This document shows positions 17,707-26,834 of a stretch of DNA of 64,000 nucleotides, piece after piece (position 1 is the first letter of the stretch; every line of letters starts with the position of its first letter). This DNA is from JAXGRD01 sp040766105 (GTDB lineage Bacteria > Bacillota > Clostridia > Peptostreptococcales > Anaerovoracaceae): positions 186,001-250,000 of the forward strand of contig JAXGRD010000001.1 in the NCBI GenBank assembly GCA_040766105.1, read 5' to 3'. The notes under the pieces were generated by a model that did no database searches, was not told the origin of the DNA, and saw only the letters and a program-made list of their open reading frames with translations. Position numbers and translations under genes: made by a program.

Positions 17707-19075
17707 GACCATCACTCCTTTCCAAGGAAGGAGGTCGTTGCTGGAAGATTGACATCTGGACACCGTCGTGCTCTCCCAGGATTTCTCCTCTGATTTTCTC
17801 AGGCAAAAGATCCCTGCCACCATAGTATTTTCCATTACAGGTTAAAAAGAATTTGGCCCGCTTTAAGACAACGCCCATCTTCTTCAAATCCTCATATTTA
17901 ACGCTTCTGTGATTTCGTTGTCTCACAATGCGAAGGGCAGAAAGGGTCCCCACGCCGGGGATCCGCAGCAATTCGTCCATGGAAGCGCAGTTCACCTCCA
18001 TGGGAAAGAACTCCGGGTGACGTAGCGCCCAACTGACCTTAGGGTCCATATCCGTGTCAAGGTTGGGGTGTGCATCGTCCAACAGCTCATCGGCACCGAA
18101 GCCATAGAAGCGAAGAAGCCAATCCGCTTGATAAAGCCTATGTTCCCGGCTTAATGGAGGCGCCGAATATAGGTCAGGCAAGGAGGGGGATGCAATGATA
18201 GGTACATAGGCGCTGTAGTAAACACGTTTCACTTTGAACTTCCTGTAAATATTTTCACTGGTCTTGATAATCTGTCGGTCCGTCTCCCTTCCTGCACCAA
18301 TAATCATCTGGGTCGTCTGACCGGCAGGCGCAAAGACTTCCTTTCGAGTATTTCGCACAGCGGGAAGACCTTCTCCGTCGCCGGGAATCAGCGCGGTATC
18401 CGCAGGCCCCAAGTGGTGAGCATCTCCGTTGATATCTTCCCCCTTGAACATTCTCCCGGGACCTTTCAAGGCCTTTCTATCAATCAAGGTATTGGTAATC
18501 TGCTTCATGGGCAGGAAGATATCTTCCACCTTCTTCTGCGGTGCCAGGCGTTGCAGATTCTCTCTGGTAGAAAACTCCGCATTGACGCTGAGCCTGTCCG
18601 CCTCCAGTCCGATGGCATGCACAAGAGCCGGAGAGACACCCGGGATAATCTTGGCATGAATGTAGCCTGCAAAGCCGTGTTTATGGCGCAGCAATACCAA
18701 TCCTTGGAGGATTCTCTCCGCCGTGTGATCGGGCGATACCTCCACCGCAGAGCTGAGGAACAATCCCTCGATATAGTTTCTGCGGTAAAACTCCATGGTC
18801 AACTCCGCCAACTCTTCCGGTTCAAAGGATGCTCGCTCCGCCTGGCGGCTTCTTGCGTTGACGCAGTAGGCACAATCATAGGCACACTTATTTGTGAAGA
18901 GTATCTTTAGCAGAGAAATACACCTGCCGTCTGCAGACCAAGAATGGCATATTCCCGCCTCAGAGGCACTGCCCAACTTACCGTTGTTTTTCCGTCCCAC
19001 ACCGCTGCTGGAGCAGGACACATCGAACTTGGCACTGTCGGAAAGAATTCGCAGCTTTTCATAAATATCCTTCAT
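17699..19075 (-). CDS. TIGR03916-type radical SAM putative DNA modification/repair protein
   Basis: A 458-residue radical SAM enzyme. The cluster motif NKCAYDCAYCVNARSR (CX3CX2C) is near residue 64, preceded by the family-typical GICHSWSADGRCISLLKILF; a C-terminal helix-hairpin-helix, ELLRIPGVGTLSALRIVRQR, suggests DNA contact. It is co-encoded with the DUF4130-type partner. The family is widespread in anaerobes with no demonstrated reaction; a role in reversing DNA lesions, by analogy to spore photoproduct lyase, is inference. AAAGGAG precedes the ATG. Confidence 0.87.
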   Translation of the reverse strand: MKDIYEKLRILSDSAKFDVSCSSSGVGRKNNGKLGSASEAGICHSWSADGRCISLLKILFTNKCAYDCAYCVNARSRQAERASFEPEELAELTMEFYRRNYIEGLFLSSAVEVSPDHTAERILQGLVLLRHKHGFAGYIHAKIIPGVSPALVHAIGLEADRLSVNAEFSTRENLQRLAPQKKVEDIFLPMKQITNTLIDRKALKGPGRMFKGEDINGDAHHLGPADTALIPGDGEGLPAVRNTRKEVFAPAGQTTQMIIGAGRETDRQIIKTSENIYRKFKVKRVYYSAYVPIIASPSLPDLYSAPPLSREHRLYQADWLLRFYGFGADELLDDAHPNLDTDMDPKVSWALRHPEFFPMEVNCASMDELLRIPGVGTLSALRIVRQRNHRSVKYEDLKKMGVVLKRAKFFLTCNGKYYGGRDLLPEKIRGEILGEHDGVQMSIFQQRPPSLERSDGHD

Positions 19076-19196
19076 GACCGCTCCTTTCGAACTCGTGTTC
19101 TTATTTTACCACAATAGAAACATGTGTTCAATATTTCTCTTCCCTATCTTGCCCTTTTTCATCAATCCTTATATAATATGGAACAGGAGGCATTAT

Positions 19197-20384
19197 ATGG
19201 TTCAAGACAAAAAAACCGCTCTGGTATTGAGCGGAGGCGGCGCCAGGGGCGGTTATCAAATCGGTGCTTGGCAAGCTTTGCGAGAGTTGGGCATCACCTT
19301 TGATATGGTCACCGGTACTTCCGTGGGAGCCATCAACGCAGCCATGATCGCCCAAGACTCATTTGACCTGGCTCTTGAGCTGTGGAAGGAACTAGAGACC
19401 GGCATGGTCTTTGACATTGACAGCGAAAAGTACAACGAGTGGGTAAAGTTTCAGTTGGGCGGCAGACCCTTGGATGAGGTTCTTGCCTATCTTAGAGAAC
19501 TCGTCATCAGTGGCGGCGCCGGATCAGACGGCCTATATGAGCTCCTCCACACCTACGTGGATGAGGACAAGGTTCGATCATCCCCTATGGATATGGGTTT
19601 GGTCGTCGTTTGCGTGCCTTCCATGAAACCCAAACTACTTTTTAAGAAGGATATCCCCCAGGGACAGCTGAGGGAATATATCATGGCAAGTGCATCGGCT
19701 TTTCCAGCCGTTAAGCGATACAACATTGACGGCAAATTGTACATCGACGGGAGCTATTATGATGTTCTGCCGGTGGAAATGGCCATGAAAAACGGGGCTA
19801 CAGATGTGATTGCAATCAACTTAAATGCTACGGGCATCGTTCGGAAAAACACCATAAATGCAGCAAAAAAAAATGCCGCATCCTTCCTCCTCATCGAAAG
19901 CCCTTGGGACCTAGGCAACATCCTCGCCTTCGACCCCAATAATACCCTAAGAATCATCAGGCTGGGGTACCTGGAGACCATGAAGGCCTTTGGGAAATAT
20001 GACGGCTTTTACTACACCTTTGAAAAGGATGTCTTTTCCAAAAGGGAAATAAAGGAAGTGGATGCTCTTGGGAAGATATTCAGCTTGGATGCAACAAAGA
20101 TATATGATAGAACCGGCTTTGATGCTGCGATAAAACCCCCTCTTCTGGAGGCACAACTTGCCTTCCGCAAATTGGAACGAGGCATCTTGGAGAAAAATAA
20201 CCTGTCCGCCTTTATGGGGGGAAAGATGGCCGATGATCTGTTGGTTGTCCTAGTATCCGAAAGTATCAAACTAAAAGGAGCAGGCAGCATCTTCCTCACC
20301 AAGACGGCTTTGTCCGGTCTCAGAGCAGAAATCTTTGCCGCCCGCTACATTATACAAAAGGGATGGACCATTATGGGGAATTAA
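19197..20384 (+). CDS. Patatin-like phospholipase
   Basis: A 395-residue protein. The oxyanion loop SGGGARGGYQIG, the nucleophile elbow GTSVGAINAA and the catalytic dyad aspartate in DGSYYDVLPVEMA identify a patatin-type serine acyl hydrolase, probably acting on membrane phospholipids. ATG 19197 has AGGAGG seven bases before it; the in-frame upstream extension is not protein-like. The extra C-terminal 150 residues beyond the patatin core are of unknown role. The gene converges on the ECF transporter gene with a four-base overlap. Confidence 0.9.
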   Translation: MVQDKKTALVLSGGGARGGYQIGAWQALRELGITFDMVTGTSVGAINAAMIAQDSFDLALELWKELETGMVFDIDSEKYNEWVKFQLGGRPLDEVLAYLRELVISGGAGSDGLYELLHTYVDEDKVRSSPMDMGLVVVCVPSMKPKLLFKKDIPQGQLREYIMASASAFPAVKRYNIDGKLYIDGSYYDVLPVEMAMKNGATDVIAINLNATGIVRKNTINAAKKNAASFLLIESPWDLGNILAFDPNNTLRIIRLGYLETMKAFGKYDGFYYTFEKDVFSKREIKEVDALGKIFSLDATKIYDRTGFDAAIKPPLLEAQLAFRKLERGILEKNNLSAFMGGKMADDLLVVLVSESIKLKGAGSIFLTKTALSGLRAEIFAARYIIQKGWTIMGN

Positions 20385-20929
20385 CCGATATTATATGCAA
20401 ACATCTTGCCTGCCGGCGTTCTGTAAAGGGCTGTCGCCAACCCGCTGGCAAGAACCACGCCTACGACAAACTGGAGAATATTCATGGGGATTGCCACAAG
20501 GGGAACCACCCAATTTCCATACATTATGCTCTCTGCCAAATAATATCCACCGCACATAAAGGCTCCGCCTATGACCATGCCGGTAATTTCCGCAATCCGT
20601 AGCTTTATGGGTGTAAGCCCTGTCTTCACCACTCTTTGGATGAACAAGCCCACCACCATTGCCATGACAAACTTCACCACCAAGGTAATGGGTGCATACA
20701 TGGCGTAGCCTCCCCACAAATCTGCCAAGGCAGATCCCACTCCCGCTGCGACAGCGCCATATTTCCATCCCAGGAGCAGTACCCCTAAAAAAATCATGCA
20801 ATCACCCAGGTGAATATATCCTTGGGTCGCCGGTACAGGGATTCTAATTATAATTGTCATAACCATAATGAGGCACATCATCAATGCAGTCATCACTAAG
20901 GTCTGTACTGTTGTTTTTTCTTTGATCAT
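20381..20929 (-). CDS. ECF transporter substrate-binding S component (possibly vitamin B6)
   Basis: A 182-residue integral membrane protein with about six hydrophobic helices and S-component features: MVMTIIIRIPVPATQGYIHLGD, then FLGVLLLGWKYGAVAAGVGSALADL and a late PMNILQFVVGV. S components capture a vitamin and pair with the shared EcfAAT energy module, which is elsewhere. The substrate is not readable; the divergent MocR-type regulator suggests pyridoxal or pyridoxine (PdxU-like) by context only. ATG 20929 follows AAGGA at eight bases. Confidence 0.82.
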   Translation of the reverse strand: MIKEKTTVQTLVMTALMMCLIMVMTIIIRIPVPATQGYIHLGDCMIFLGVLLLGWKYGAVAAGVGSALADLWGGYAMYAPITLVVKFVMAMVVGLFIQRVVKTGLTPIKLRIAEITGMVIGGAFMCGGYYLAESIMYGNWVVPLVAIPMNILQFVVGVVLASGLATALYRTPAGKMFAYNIG

Positions 20930-20979
20930 CACAATATCCTTTCTCCATCAGTGGATATTTACATGATACCCCGAAAGTG

Positions 20980-21018
20980 ATACTATGAAAATATACAAAA
21001 CTAACTATTTTTTAGTAT
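20980..21018. promoter_or_regulatory. Inverted repeat in the MocR/ECF divergent promoter region
   Basis: ATACTA (20980-20985) and its complement TAGTAT (21013-21018) are 27 bases apart in the 105-base divergent intergenic region. MocR proteins are dimers that bind spaced repeats near their own start, so this is a plausible operator, but the arms are short and AT-rich. Confidence 0.3.
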
Positions 21019-21034
21019 ACAGATAGGTGATGAT

Positions 21035-22414
21035 ATGAAAGCAATTCTTCCAAATCTCAATGAGCAATCCTCTGAACCACTCTATATTCAGCTGTATTCC
21101 TATATCCGTGACGCAATTCTACAAAAAGAAATTGTACCTGATGAAAAACTTCCTTCGTTGAGAAATCTGTCAGAATCACTTTCCCTCAGCTTGACCACGG
21201 TGGAAACAGCCTATAACCAGTTGTCTGTAGAGGGCTATATCTACAGCAAGCCCAAATCAGGCTATTATGTCCGTGCCATATCCTCTCCGGGAGTTAAGTC
21301 AACAGCGGTGGAAGCCTTGCCTATAGAAACCATCTTCCCCGAACAGGAGTACGGCTACCTCTTCGATCTGACATGCTTTGACTTCAATAAATGGAAGAAG
21401 TGCGTCAATCGAGTGTTGAACGACCATCCCGAAAGTCTTCTCTTCGAAGGAGATCCCCAAGGAGAAGTGGCACTAAGACAGGAGATTTCCAGATATGTCT
21501 TTCAATCCCGTGGTGTAAAGTGTCATCCCGACCAGGTGGTGGTTGCCGCAGGTACACAGCAAATCACAGCCCACCTTTCCCGCATCTTGAAGCAAATGTC
21601 CATCAACCACGTGGCCCTTGAGGATCCGGGCTATCTTCCCGTAGGCAATATCTTCCACGACAGAGGTTTCGCCATCACCCCCGTAGAAGTAAGGCCCGAC
21701 GGCATCGCCATCGAAAAATTGCCCGACAACATTTCATCGGCCGTCTACGTAAACCCTTCCAATCAATTTCCCACCGGCGCCATCATGCCCGTAGGTCGAC
21801 GCTATGAACTGCTGTCTTGGGCAGAGCGAAACAATAGTTTTATCGTGGAAGACGACTACGACAGCGAGCTTAGATATTTCGGCAACCCTATCCCAGCCTT
21901 ACAGGGCTTGGATTCCAGCCAAAGGGTCATCTATTTGGGTTCTTTTTCATCCACCTTGTTCGCTGCCATAAAAATCAGCTTTATGGTCTTACCGGAAGAG
22001 TTGTTTCCCTATTTCAATGCCATCAAGGACGATTATGCACAGACCTGTTCCAAGACGGAGCAACTAACCTTGGCATTATTCATGGAAAAAGGCTACTATC
22101 AGACAGGGCTAAAAAAGCTTCGCAGGCTCTATGCGCAAAAATGGACGGCCGTGGTGGACATTCTGTCCGCCTACACAAACATCACTACCTCCGGAAGCCC
22201 ATCGGGAATTAATATGATTATCCATATAACGACGGACAAAAAAGCGGACGTCTTGTGCAGGGAAGCCGCTTCCCTGGGTATCTACGTTACGCCCGCTTTG
22301 ATCAATGCATCGCACCTGGATGCGGTGCCGCTTATTTTGTACTATAACCGTCTGCCTTTGGAGGACATTAGGAAAGTATTGCCTCGCTTACTCGAGGTAT
22401 GGACTTCAGCTTAA
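21035..22414 (+). CDS. MocR-family regulator with degenerate PLP site
   Basis: A 459-residue protein: a GntR-type winged helix (residues 15-78, EKLPSLRNLSESLSLSLTTV) joined to an aminotransferase-fold domain with ALEDPGYLPVGNIF, YVNPSNQFPTGAI and VEDDYDSELRYFG. The position of the PLP Schiff-base lysine, normally in a TFSK or SFSK motif, reads SFSS (Ser306, codon 21950-21952), so a covalent internal aldimine cannot form. The protein may sense free PLP non-covalently or have lost ligand sensing. Divergent from the ECF S component, its probable target. AGGTGA precedes the ATG. Last four bases overlap the convergent Cys-rich gene. Confidence 0.88.
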   Translation: MKAILPNLNEQSSEPLYIQLYSYIRDAILQKEIVPDEKLPSLRNLSESLSLSLTTVETAYNQLSVEGYIYSKPKSGYYVRAISSPGVKSTAVEALPIETIFPEQEYGYLFDLTCFDFNKWKKCVNRVLNDHPESLLFEGDPQGEVALRQEISRYVFQSRGVKCHPDQVVVAAGTQQITAHLSRILKQMSINHVALEDPGYLPVGNIFHDRGFAITPVEVRPDGIAIEKLPDNISSAVYVNPSNQFPTGAIMPVGRRYELLSWAERNNSFIVEDDYDSELRYFGNPIPALQGLDSSQRVIYLGSFSSTLFAAIKISFMVLPEELFPYFNAIKDDYAQTCSKTEQLTLALFMEKGYYQTGLKKLRRLYAQKWTAVVDILSAYTNITTSGSPSGINMIIHITTDKKADVLCREAASLGIYVTPALINASHLDAVPLILYYNRLPLEDIRKVLPRLLEVWTSA

Positions 22415-22629
22415 TAGTCCTCTTTTTCCAGTGTCAATTTTGCAAAATGTGCATAACTCCAGTCTGTAAATCCATCTACACTGTCTGTGACTTCTAGAAA
22501 GAAGCACTTAGGGATTTCTCCATCTTTTATGCTGTCTTCCACACATAAGGAGCACCCTTTATCGTGATTGATTGGATTATTTACACAGTTATAATCGTCA
22601 CATGGACAAAAGCTTGATAAATTTTTCAT
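22411..22629 (-). CDS. Small cysteine-rich protein (DUF6485-like)
   Basis: A 72-residue protein with CPCDDYNCVNN, then GCSLCVEDS and PKCFF: six cysteines in a CxC-x4-C, CxxC, C pattern suggesting a zinc or iron-sulfur knuckle. This resembles short clostridial proteins of unknown function. It follows the amidohydrolase after two bases, on the same strand and with the same low G+C, so I count it as the last gene of the sigma-54 operon. Not otherwise recognised. Confidence 0.7.
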   Translation of the reverse strand: MKNLSSFCPCDDYNCVNNPINHDKGCSLCVEDSIKDGEIPKCFFLEVTDSVDGFTDWSYAHFAKLTLEKEDY

Positions 22630-22631
22630 AA

Positions 22632-24254
22632 TTATTCTCCTTTTCTTTCATAGACTATTTCGCCATCCATAATAGTTAATATAACTTGGGCGCTAATAAT
22701 CTCATCAACATTTATTTCAAATAGATTTTTATCTATCACTATTATGTCCGCTAATTTCCCCTTTTCAAGTGATCCCATCTCATTTTCTCTTCTTACTCCA
22801 TATGCCCCTCCATATGTATAGCTTCTCAACACTTGGTACATAGTCAACTTTTCAGTAGGGTTCCATCCTCCTTCAGGTTTTCCATCATTATGTAATCTCG
22901 TAATTGCTCTATATATTTCTAGAAATGGATTATTGCTGACCACAGGGCAGTCGCTACCAATTGCTAGAATCCCAGCTGAATCATATAGGCTCTTAAACGG
23001 CCAAGTTCGATTGGCTCTTTCGGCCCCTAATACTATTGGGTATGGATTCTCTTCAAATATTTGTGTTAAGGCAAGGTGTTCAGGCTGTACAGAGGGAATA
23101 ATTCCTAGTTCATTGAATCTAGGAATGTCCTTTTCATCTACTAGCTCGAGATGCTCAATAGCGTGCCTGCACTGGTTTTTTCCGTATAGTCGTATTGCAT
23201 TTTCATAGTAATCAAGACACATTTTGGCAGATTGATCTCCACAAGAATGAAGTTTCACCGAAAATCCTCTTTTATGTGCTTCAGGAACTGCCTTTTCAAT
23301 AGCCTTGATGTCAAACAATGAAATCCCTCGATTGCCAGGAGCATCCGCATAGTCATCTATCATTAAAGCTGTATGTGTCGTTGCGACACCGTCAATGAAT
23401 TGTTTTAACATATCTACGCGTAAAGTGCCATAATGATATCTTCTCTTCCATTTTTCAGCTTGCTCTAAATCTCCTAGCAAATCTACAGCAACATGTACCC
23501 TAGAAGTAAATTGACCTTCCTTCGCCATCTCCTCATATACATCCAAGTTTCCCATGTTGCCGTGGAAATATGGTTGTACATCGTTTATTGATGTAATACC
23601 AAAGGCCTTCGCCCCTTCCATAAATGATGTGAGAATCCTTTTTTCTTCATCTACATTCAAATCAAAAGCAAATTTTGTGATAAGCCCTGTTGCAGATTCT
23701 AACAGTGTACCAGTAGGTTCACCTTGAGAATCTCTAATAATTTCTCCACCAAATGGATCTGGAGTATCTTTAGTTATTCCAGCAATCTCCAAAGCTTTTG
23801 AGTTAACCCATGCACCATGTGCTTCAGCGTTGATAAGACAAACAGGCCGATTAGGGAAATACACATCCAGTGTTTCTTTTCTAGGAAGCTCTCTTTTGTC
23901 CCAAAAAACATGATACCAGCTAAATCCAATCACCCAACCATCTTGACTCTGTCCTTCAGCTGATTCTCTTACCATCATTGCCGATTCTTCTTCGCTTCGA
24001 GCATCAAGTAAATTTGCATATATGCCATACATTCCAGCCATTAGTAAGTGTGTATGACTATCATGAAAACCCGCCATTATCAGTTGATTATCATATTTCC
24101 GTATTTCCGTGTGGTAATCTATGAGTCCTGAGTAATCGTGATTTCTAGACACTTCAAAAATTTTATTGTCCTTAATTGCCACGTAACCTTTGAAAGGATT
24201 TTCTATAATACTGTCAAAAATTGCGTTTCCAACTAAGATAATATCTGCTTTCAT
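22632..24254 (-). CDS. Amidohydrolase superfamily protein (YtcJ-like)
   Basis: A 540-residue metal-dependent hydrolase. The metal-binding HxH is in MAGFHDSHTHLLMAG; later markers are NAEAHGAWVNSKAL, VKLHSCGD, AIEHLELVDEKDIPRF and AIGSDCPVVSNNPFLE with the catalytic aspartate. YtcJ-like members (amidohydrolase 3) act on C-N bonds of varied small amides. In this operon it follows a nitrilase-fold amidase and a carrier, so it likely acts on the same imported compound. Composition is AT-rich. Substrate is unknown. Confidence 0.88.
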   Translation of the reverse strand: MKADIILVGNAIFDSIIENPFKGYVAIKDNKIFEVSRNHDYSGLIDYHTEIRKYDNQLIMAGFHDSHTHLLMAGMYGIYANLLDARSEEESAMMVRESAEGQSQDGWVIGFSWYHVFWDKRELPRKETLDVYFPNRPVCLINAEAHGAWVNSKALEIAGITKDTPDPFGGEIIRDSQGEPTGTLLESATGLITKFAFDLNVDEEKRILTSFMEGAKAFGITSINDVQPYFHGNMGNLDVYEEMAKEGQFTSRVHVAVDLLGDLEQAEKWKRRYHYGTLRVDMLKQFIDGVATTHTALMIDDYADAPGNRGISLFDIKAIEKAVPEAHKRGFSVKLHSCGDQSAKMCLDYYENAIRLYGKNQCRHAIEHLELVDEKDIPRFNELGIIPSVQPEHLALTQIFEENPYPIVLGAERANRTWPFKSLYDSAGILAIGSDCPVVSNNPFLEIYRAITRLHNDGKPEGGWNPTEKLTMYQVLRSYTYGGAYGVRRENEMGSLEKGKLADIIVIDKNLFEINVDEIISAQVILTIMDGEIVYERKGE

Positions 24255-24273
24255 TTATTAACACCTTTCTCTC

Positions 24274-25152
24274 TCATGTAATCGAGAGCTTAAGAATCTC
24301 GTCATATGAATCTACTCTTCGGTCTCTATGAAACTGCAATATATCTCTCGTCCTTTTTATTTCATCTAAATCCAATTCTGCAACAATGAGGTCCTCTTCG
24401 TCTCGGTTTCCTTCAACAATAATTTTCCCCCATGGGTCAGAAACAAAGCTTCTTCCATAGAATTCCATATGACCATTGCCGTCAATAGCATCTTCTCTGC
24501 CGACTCGATTGCATACGCAAATATACATGCCATTATGTATTCCATGTGCTTTTATACCATCAATCCATGTTTGAGAGGTATCCAACTCAGGATTATCAGG
24601 CTCAGACCCAATAGCAGATGGATAAAAAACAAAATCCGCACCTTTTAAAGCCAAAATCCTAGATGGCTCCGGAAACCACTCGTCCCAGCAAATCAAAACT
24701 CCAAACTTTCCGTATTTTGATTCAAAAACTAAGTACGACGAATCTCCAGGGGTAAAGTAGTATTTTTCTATATACTGCGGTCCTTCCGGTATATGGTGTT
24801 TTCTGTAGTTTCCAAGGAGACTACCATCTGCATCGAAAACTGCTGCAGAATTGAAATATATGCCATCCATTACATACTCATAATAGCTACTAACTATAAC
24901 AACATCTAACGCTTTTGCAAGAGAACTAATCATTGTGTTAATTGGTCCATCAATAGGTTCAGCCCAATCATAAGCCTTATAGTCAATGGTTTGTGGAAAG
25001 TATTTTCCGGCAAAGAGCTCCTGTGTACAGATTATTTTGGCTCCCATTTCTGCTAAAGCCCTAATCTGTTCCTCTGCCTTTCTTAGGTTTTTTTCTTTTT
25101 TCTCACATGCTTTAAACTGTGTCATTCCAATTATTACTTTGCCCTTATTCAT
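24274..25152 (-). CDS. Nitrilase-superfamily carbon-nitrogen hydrolase
   Basis: A 292-residue amidase. The Glu-Lys-Cys triad is visible: TQELFAGKYF, YRKHHIPEGPQY and VLICWDEWFPEPSR. The overall pattern is close to N-carbamoylputrescine amidases/beta-ureidopropionases, which release ammonia and CO2 from N-carbamoyl amines. ATG 25152 has AGGGAGG six bases upstream, so the longer frame to 25197 is rejected. With the amidohydrolase it could form a two-step ring-opening and decarbamoylation pathway; this is inference. Confidence 0.88.
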   Translation of the reverse strand: MNKGKVIIGMTQFKACEKKEKNLRKAEEQIRALAEMGAKIICTQELFAGKYFPQTIDYKAYDWAEPIDGPINTMISSLAKALDVVIVSSYYEYVMDGIYFNSAAVFDADGSLLGNYRKHHIPEGPQYIEKYYFTPGDSSYLVFESKYGKFGVLICWDEWFPEPSRILALKGADFVFYPSAIGSEPDNPELDTSQTWIDGIKAHGIHNGMYICVCNRVGREDAIDGNGHMEFYGRSFVSDPWGKIIVEGNRDEEDLIVAELDLDEIKRTRDILQFHRDRRVDSYDEILKLSIT

Positions 25153-25186
25153 ACAGTCCTCCCTTCCGTTCACATAGGTTTCAATT

Positions 25187-26548
25187 CTATACAACAATAA
25201 TGCCTAGAATCAAGTAAGCAACAATGGCTAGTCCAAAAGGAACCATAATTAATGGAATTGATGTTCTTGCATAATCCATATTCTTGATACCGGTAGCTGC
25301 GCATGTAACGGTAACGGCATCACTATAGAAGCACGCATGGCTTCCAAAAGAGGTGGCAGCCGCTACACATCCGATAGAAATAAATGGACTTACGCCCATT
25401 GCAATTGAAAGGGGTAAGATTATCGGGAACGAGATGGCTGCAACTCCCCAGAAACTTCCTGTTGCAAATGATAGCAACGCAACAACAATAAAAGTAATTA
25501 CTGGGAAGAGAGTAGGACTCATAATTGGTGTGACACTTTCTATTACAAATGGAGTTAATCCTAGAGCATCATTAAAGTTCGATAATACAAATGCAGCTAA
25601 TACCAACATTGTCACATACAGCATGTCTTTAAACCCATTTACAAAAGAGTCGCAAAATTGTCCTAGGGTCATTTTTCTCTGAGGAAATAGCATAACAAAA
25701 CTAACGACTACCGCTATAATCACAGCAAACGTGATATCACCTGTTTTGATTGCAAAGAACACCAGTACCCCCATAGGAATTATAAAGTTCCATGCTGAAG
25801 AGGCTTTTGTTGCTACTAACTCATCTGTTTCTTCAAGGTAATATGATTCTGGAAAAACTTTCCCAGTTTCTAGAACCCTCTGCTCCGCTTTTTTCATCGG
25901 CCCAAAAAGTGGTATTATTTTAAGGATGAATAGAGGTACTATTATTACAGCAATCCACGCGTACAACATATAGGGGATTGAATGGATATATGCTTGTACA
26001 CCAGACATGTTTTCCACAATACCCACCTTTTCAACTTGACTAGAATATAGAACTCCCCATGAAGAAAATGGCACTAGTATGCAAACCGCTGCACCTGTAG
26101 AATTCACTATAAAGGACAACATTTCCCTAGAAATCTTCCACTTATCCGTTAAGGAGCGCATCGCCACACCAACACCTAATGCATTTAAATAGTCCTCTAC
26201 AAAAATAATTATCCCTAATAGCCAAGTAAACATTTGGGTTTTCTTTCGGCCATTTGCAACTTTAGCTCCTATGTCCGAAAAACCCATTGCTGCACCAGAT
26301 TCATCTAAGATACGAATCATTGTTCCGAACATGCCAAACATAATAATATAGTATGCCGAATTCCCAATTTCATTAAGTGTATATTCAAACCAAGTTGACC
26401 ACCAAGACCCTTTTGCTAAGATAATTGCCGCTACGAATGTTCCAAGAACAAGCGACTCCAAGGCTCTCTTAGAAATAACTGCAGTAATTATAACCACTGC
26501 AACTGGGATTAAACTTAGCAACCCATAAGATGTTAAAGTTTCTTCCAT
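25187..26548 (-). CDS. NhaC/YuiF-type membrane transporter
   Basis: A 453-residue protein with about twelve hydrophobic helices. The NhaC-family segments are VEDYLNALGVGVAMRSLTDK, VNSTGAAVCILVPFSSWGVL, FATGSFWGVAAISFPIILPL and FGSHACFYSDAVTVTCAATG. Members exchange Na+ for H+ or carry amino acids and organic acids. Being the first gene of an inducible catabolic operon, this copy is more likely a substrate carrier than a housekeeping antiporter. ATG 26548 is chosen for AAAGGA spacing. About 140 bases of leader separate it from the -24/-12 promoter. Confidence 0.85.
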   Translation of the reverse strand: MEETLTSYGLLSLIPVAVVIITAVISKRALESLVLGTFVAAIILAKGSWWSTWFEYTLNEIGNSAYYIIMFGMFGTMIRILDESGAAMGFSDIGAKVANGRKKTQMFTWLLGIIIFVEDYLNALGVGVAMRSLTDKWKISREMLSFIVNSTGAAVCILVPFSSWGVLYSSQVEKVGIVENMSGVQAYIHSIPYMLYAWIAVIIVPLFILKIIPLFGPMKKAEQRVLETGKVFPESYYLEETDELVATKASSAWNFIIPMGVLVFFAIKTGDITFAVIIAVVVSFVMLFPQRKMTLGQFCDSFVNGFKDMLYVTMLVLAAFVLSNFNDALGLTPFVIESVTPIMSPTLFPVITFIVVALLSFATGSFWGVAAISFPIILPLSIAMGVSPFISIGCVAAATSFGSHACFYSDAVTVTCAATGIKNMDYARTSIPLIMVPFGLAIVAYLILGIIVV

Positions 26549-26689
26549 TTCATTTCCTTTCCGTGTTGTACACTTCATAAAGATATATTTAAGTAATTAT
26601 TTCTTTGTCACGAGTGTTTAGATTCTTCTAATGTAAAATAACTCATTAAGTAGAAAATTGATAATAATACCTCCTTGGCTATTAAGCAG

Positions 26690-26705
26690 AGCAAGTAACA
26701 TGCCA
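26690..26705 (-). promoter_or_regulatory. Sigma-54 (-24/-12) promoter of the amidohydrolase operon
   Basis: On the minus strand TGGCATG, four bases, TTGCT, with exactly ten bases between the invariant GG and GC. This is one base from the TGGCACG-N4-TTGCW consensus. It lies upstream of the transporter gene and 130 bases downstream of the gene for a sigma-54 activator. Confidence 0.9.
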
Positions 26706-26733
26706 TCCTAAGAATCAACAATATCAACGGTTA

Positions 26734-26769
26734 GAAAAAATCGCATGTATGTTTTCAATGACATGCGAT
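26734..26769 (-). terminator. Hairpin: activator-gene terminator and possible upstream activator site
   Basis: ATCGCATGT (26740-26748) and ACATGCGAT (26761-26769) are perfect 9-bp arms around 12 bases, followed on the minus strand by TTTTTTC. It lies 66 bases after the activator stop and fits a terminator. Its centre is also about 55 bases upstream of the -24 element, the right place for an enhancer site of the same activator; both roles are possible. Confidence 0.7.
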
Positions 26770-26834
26770 CTATTTGTGCGTTTTTTAACTGAATATTCCA
26801 ACCAATTTCGTGAGTGTGTTTTTATACTTACATG

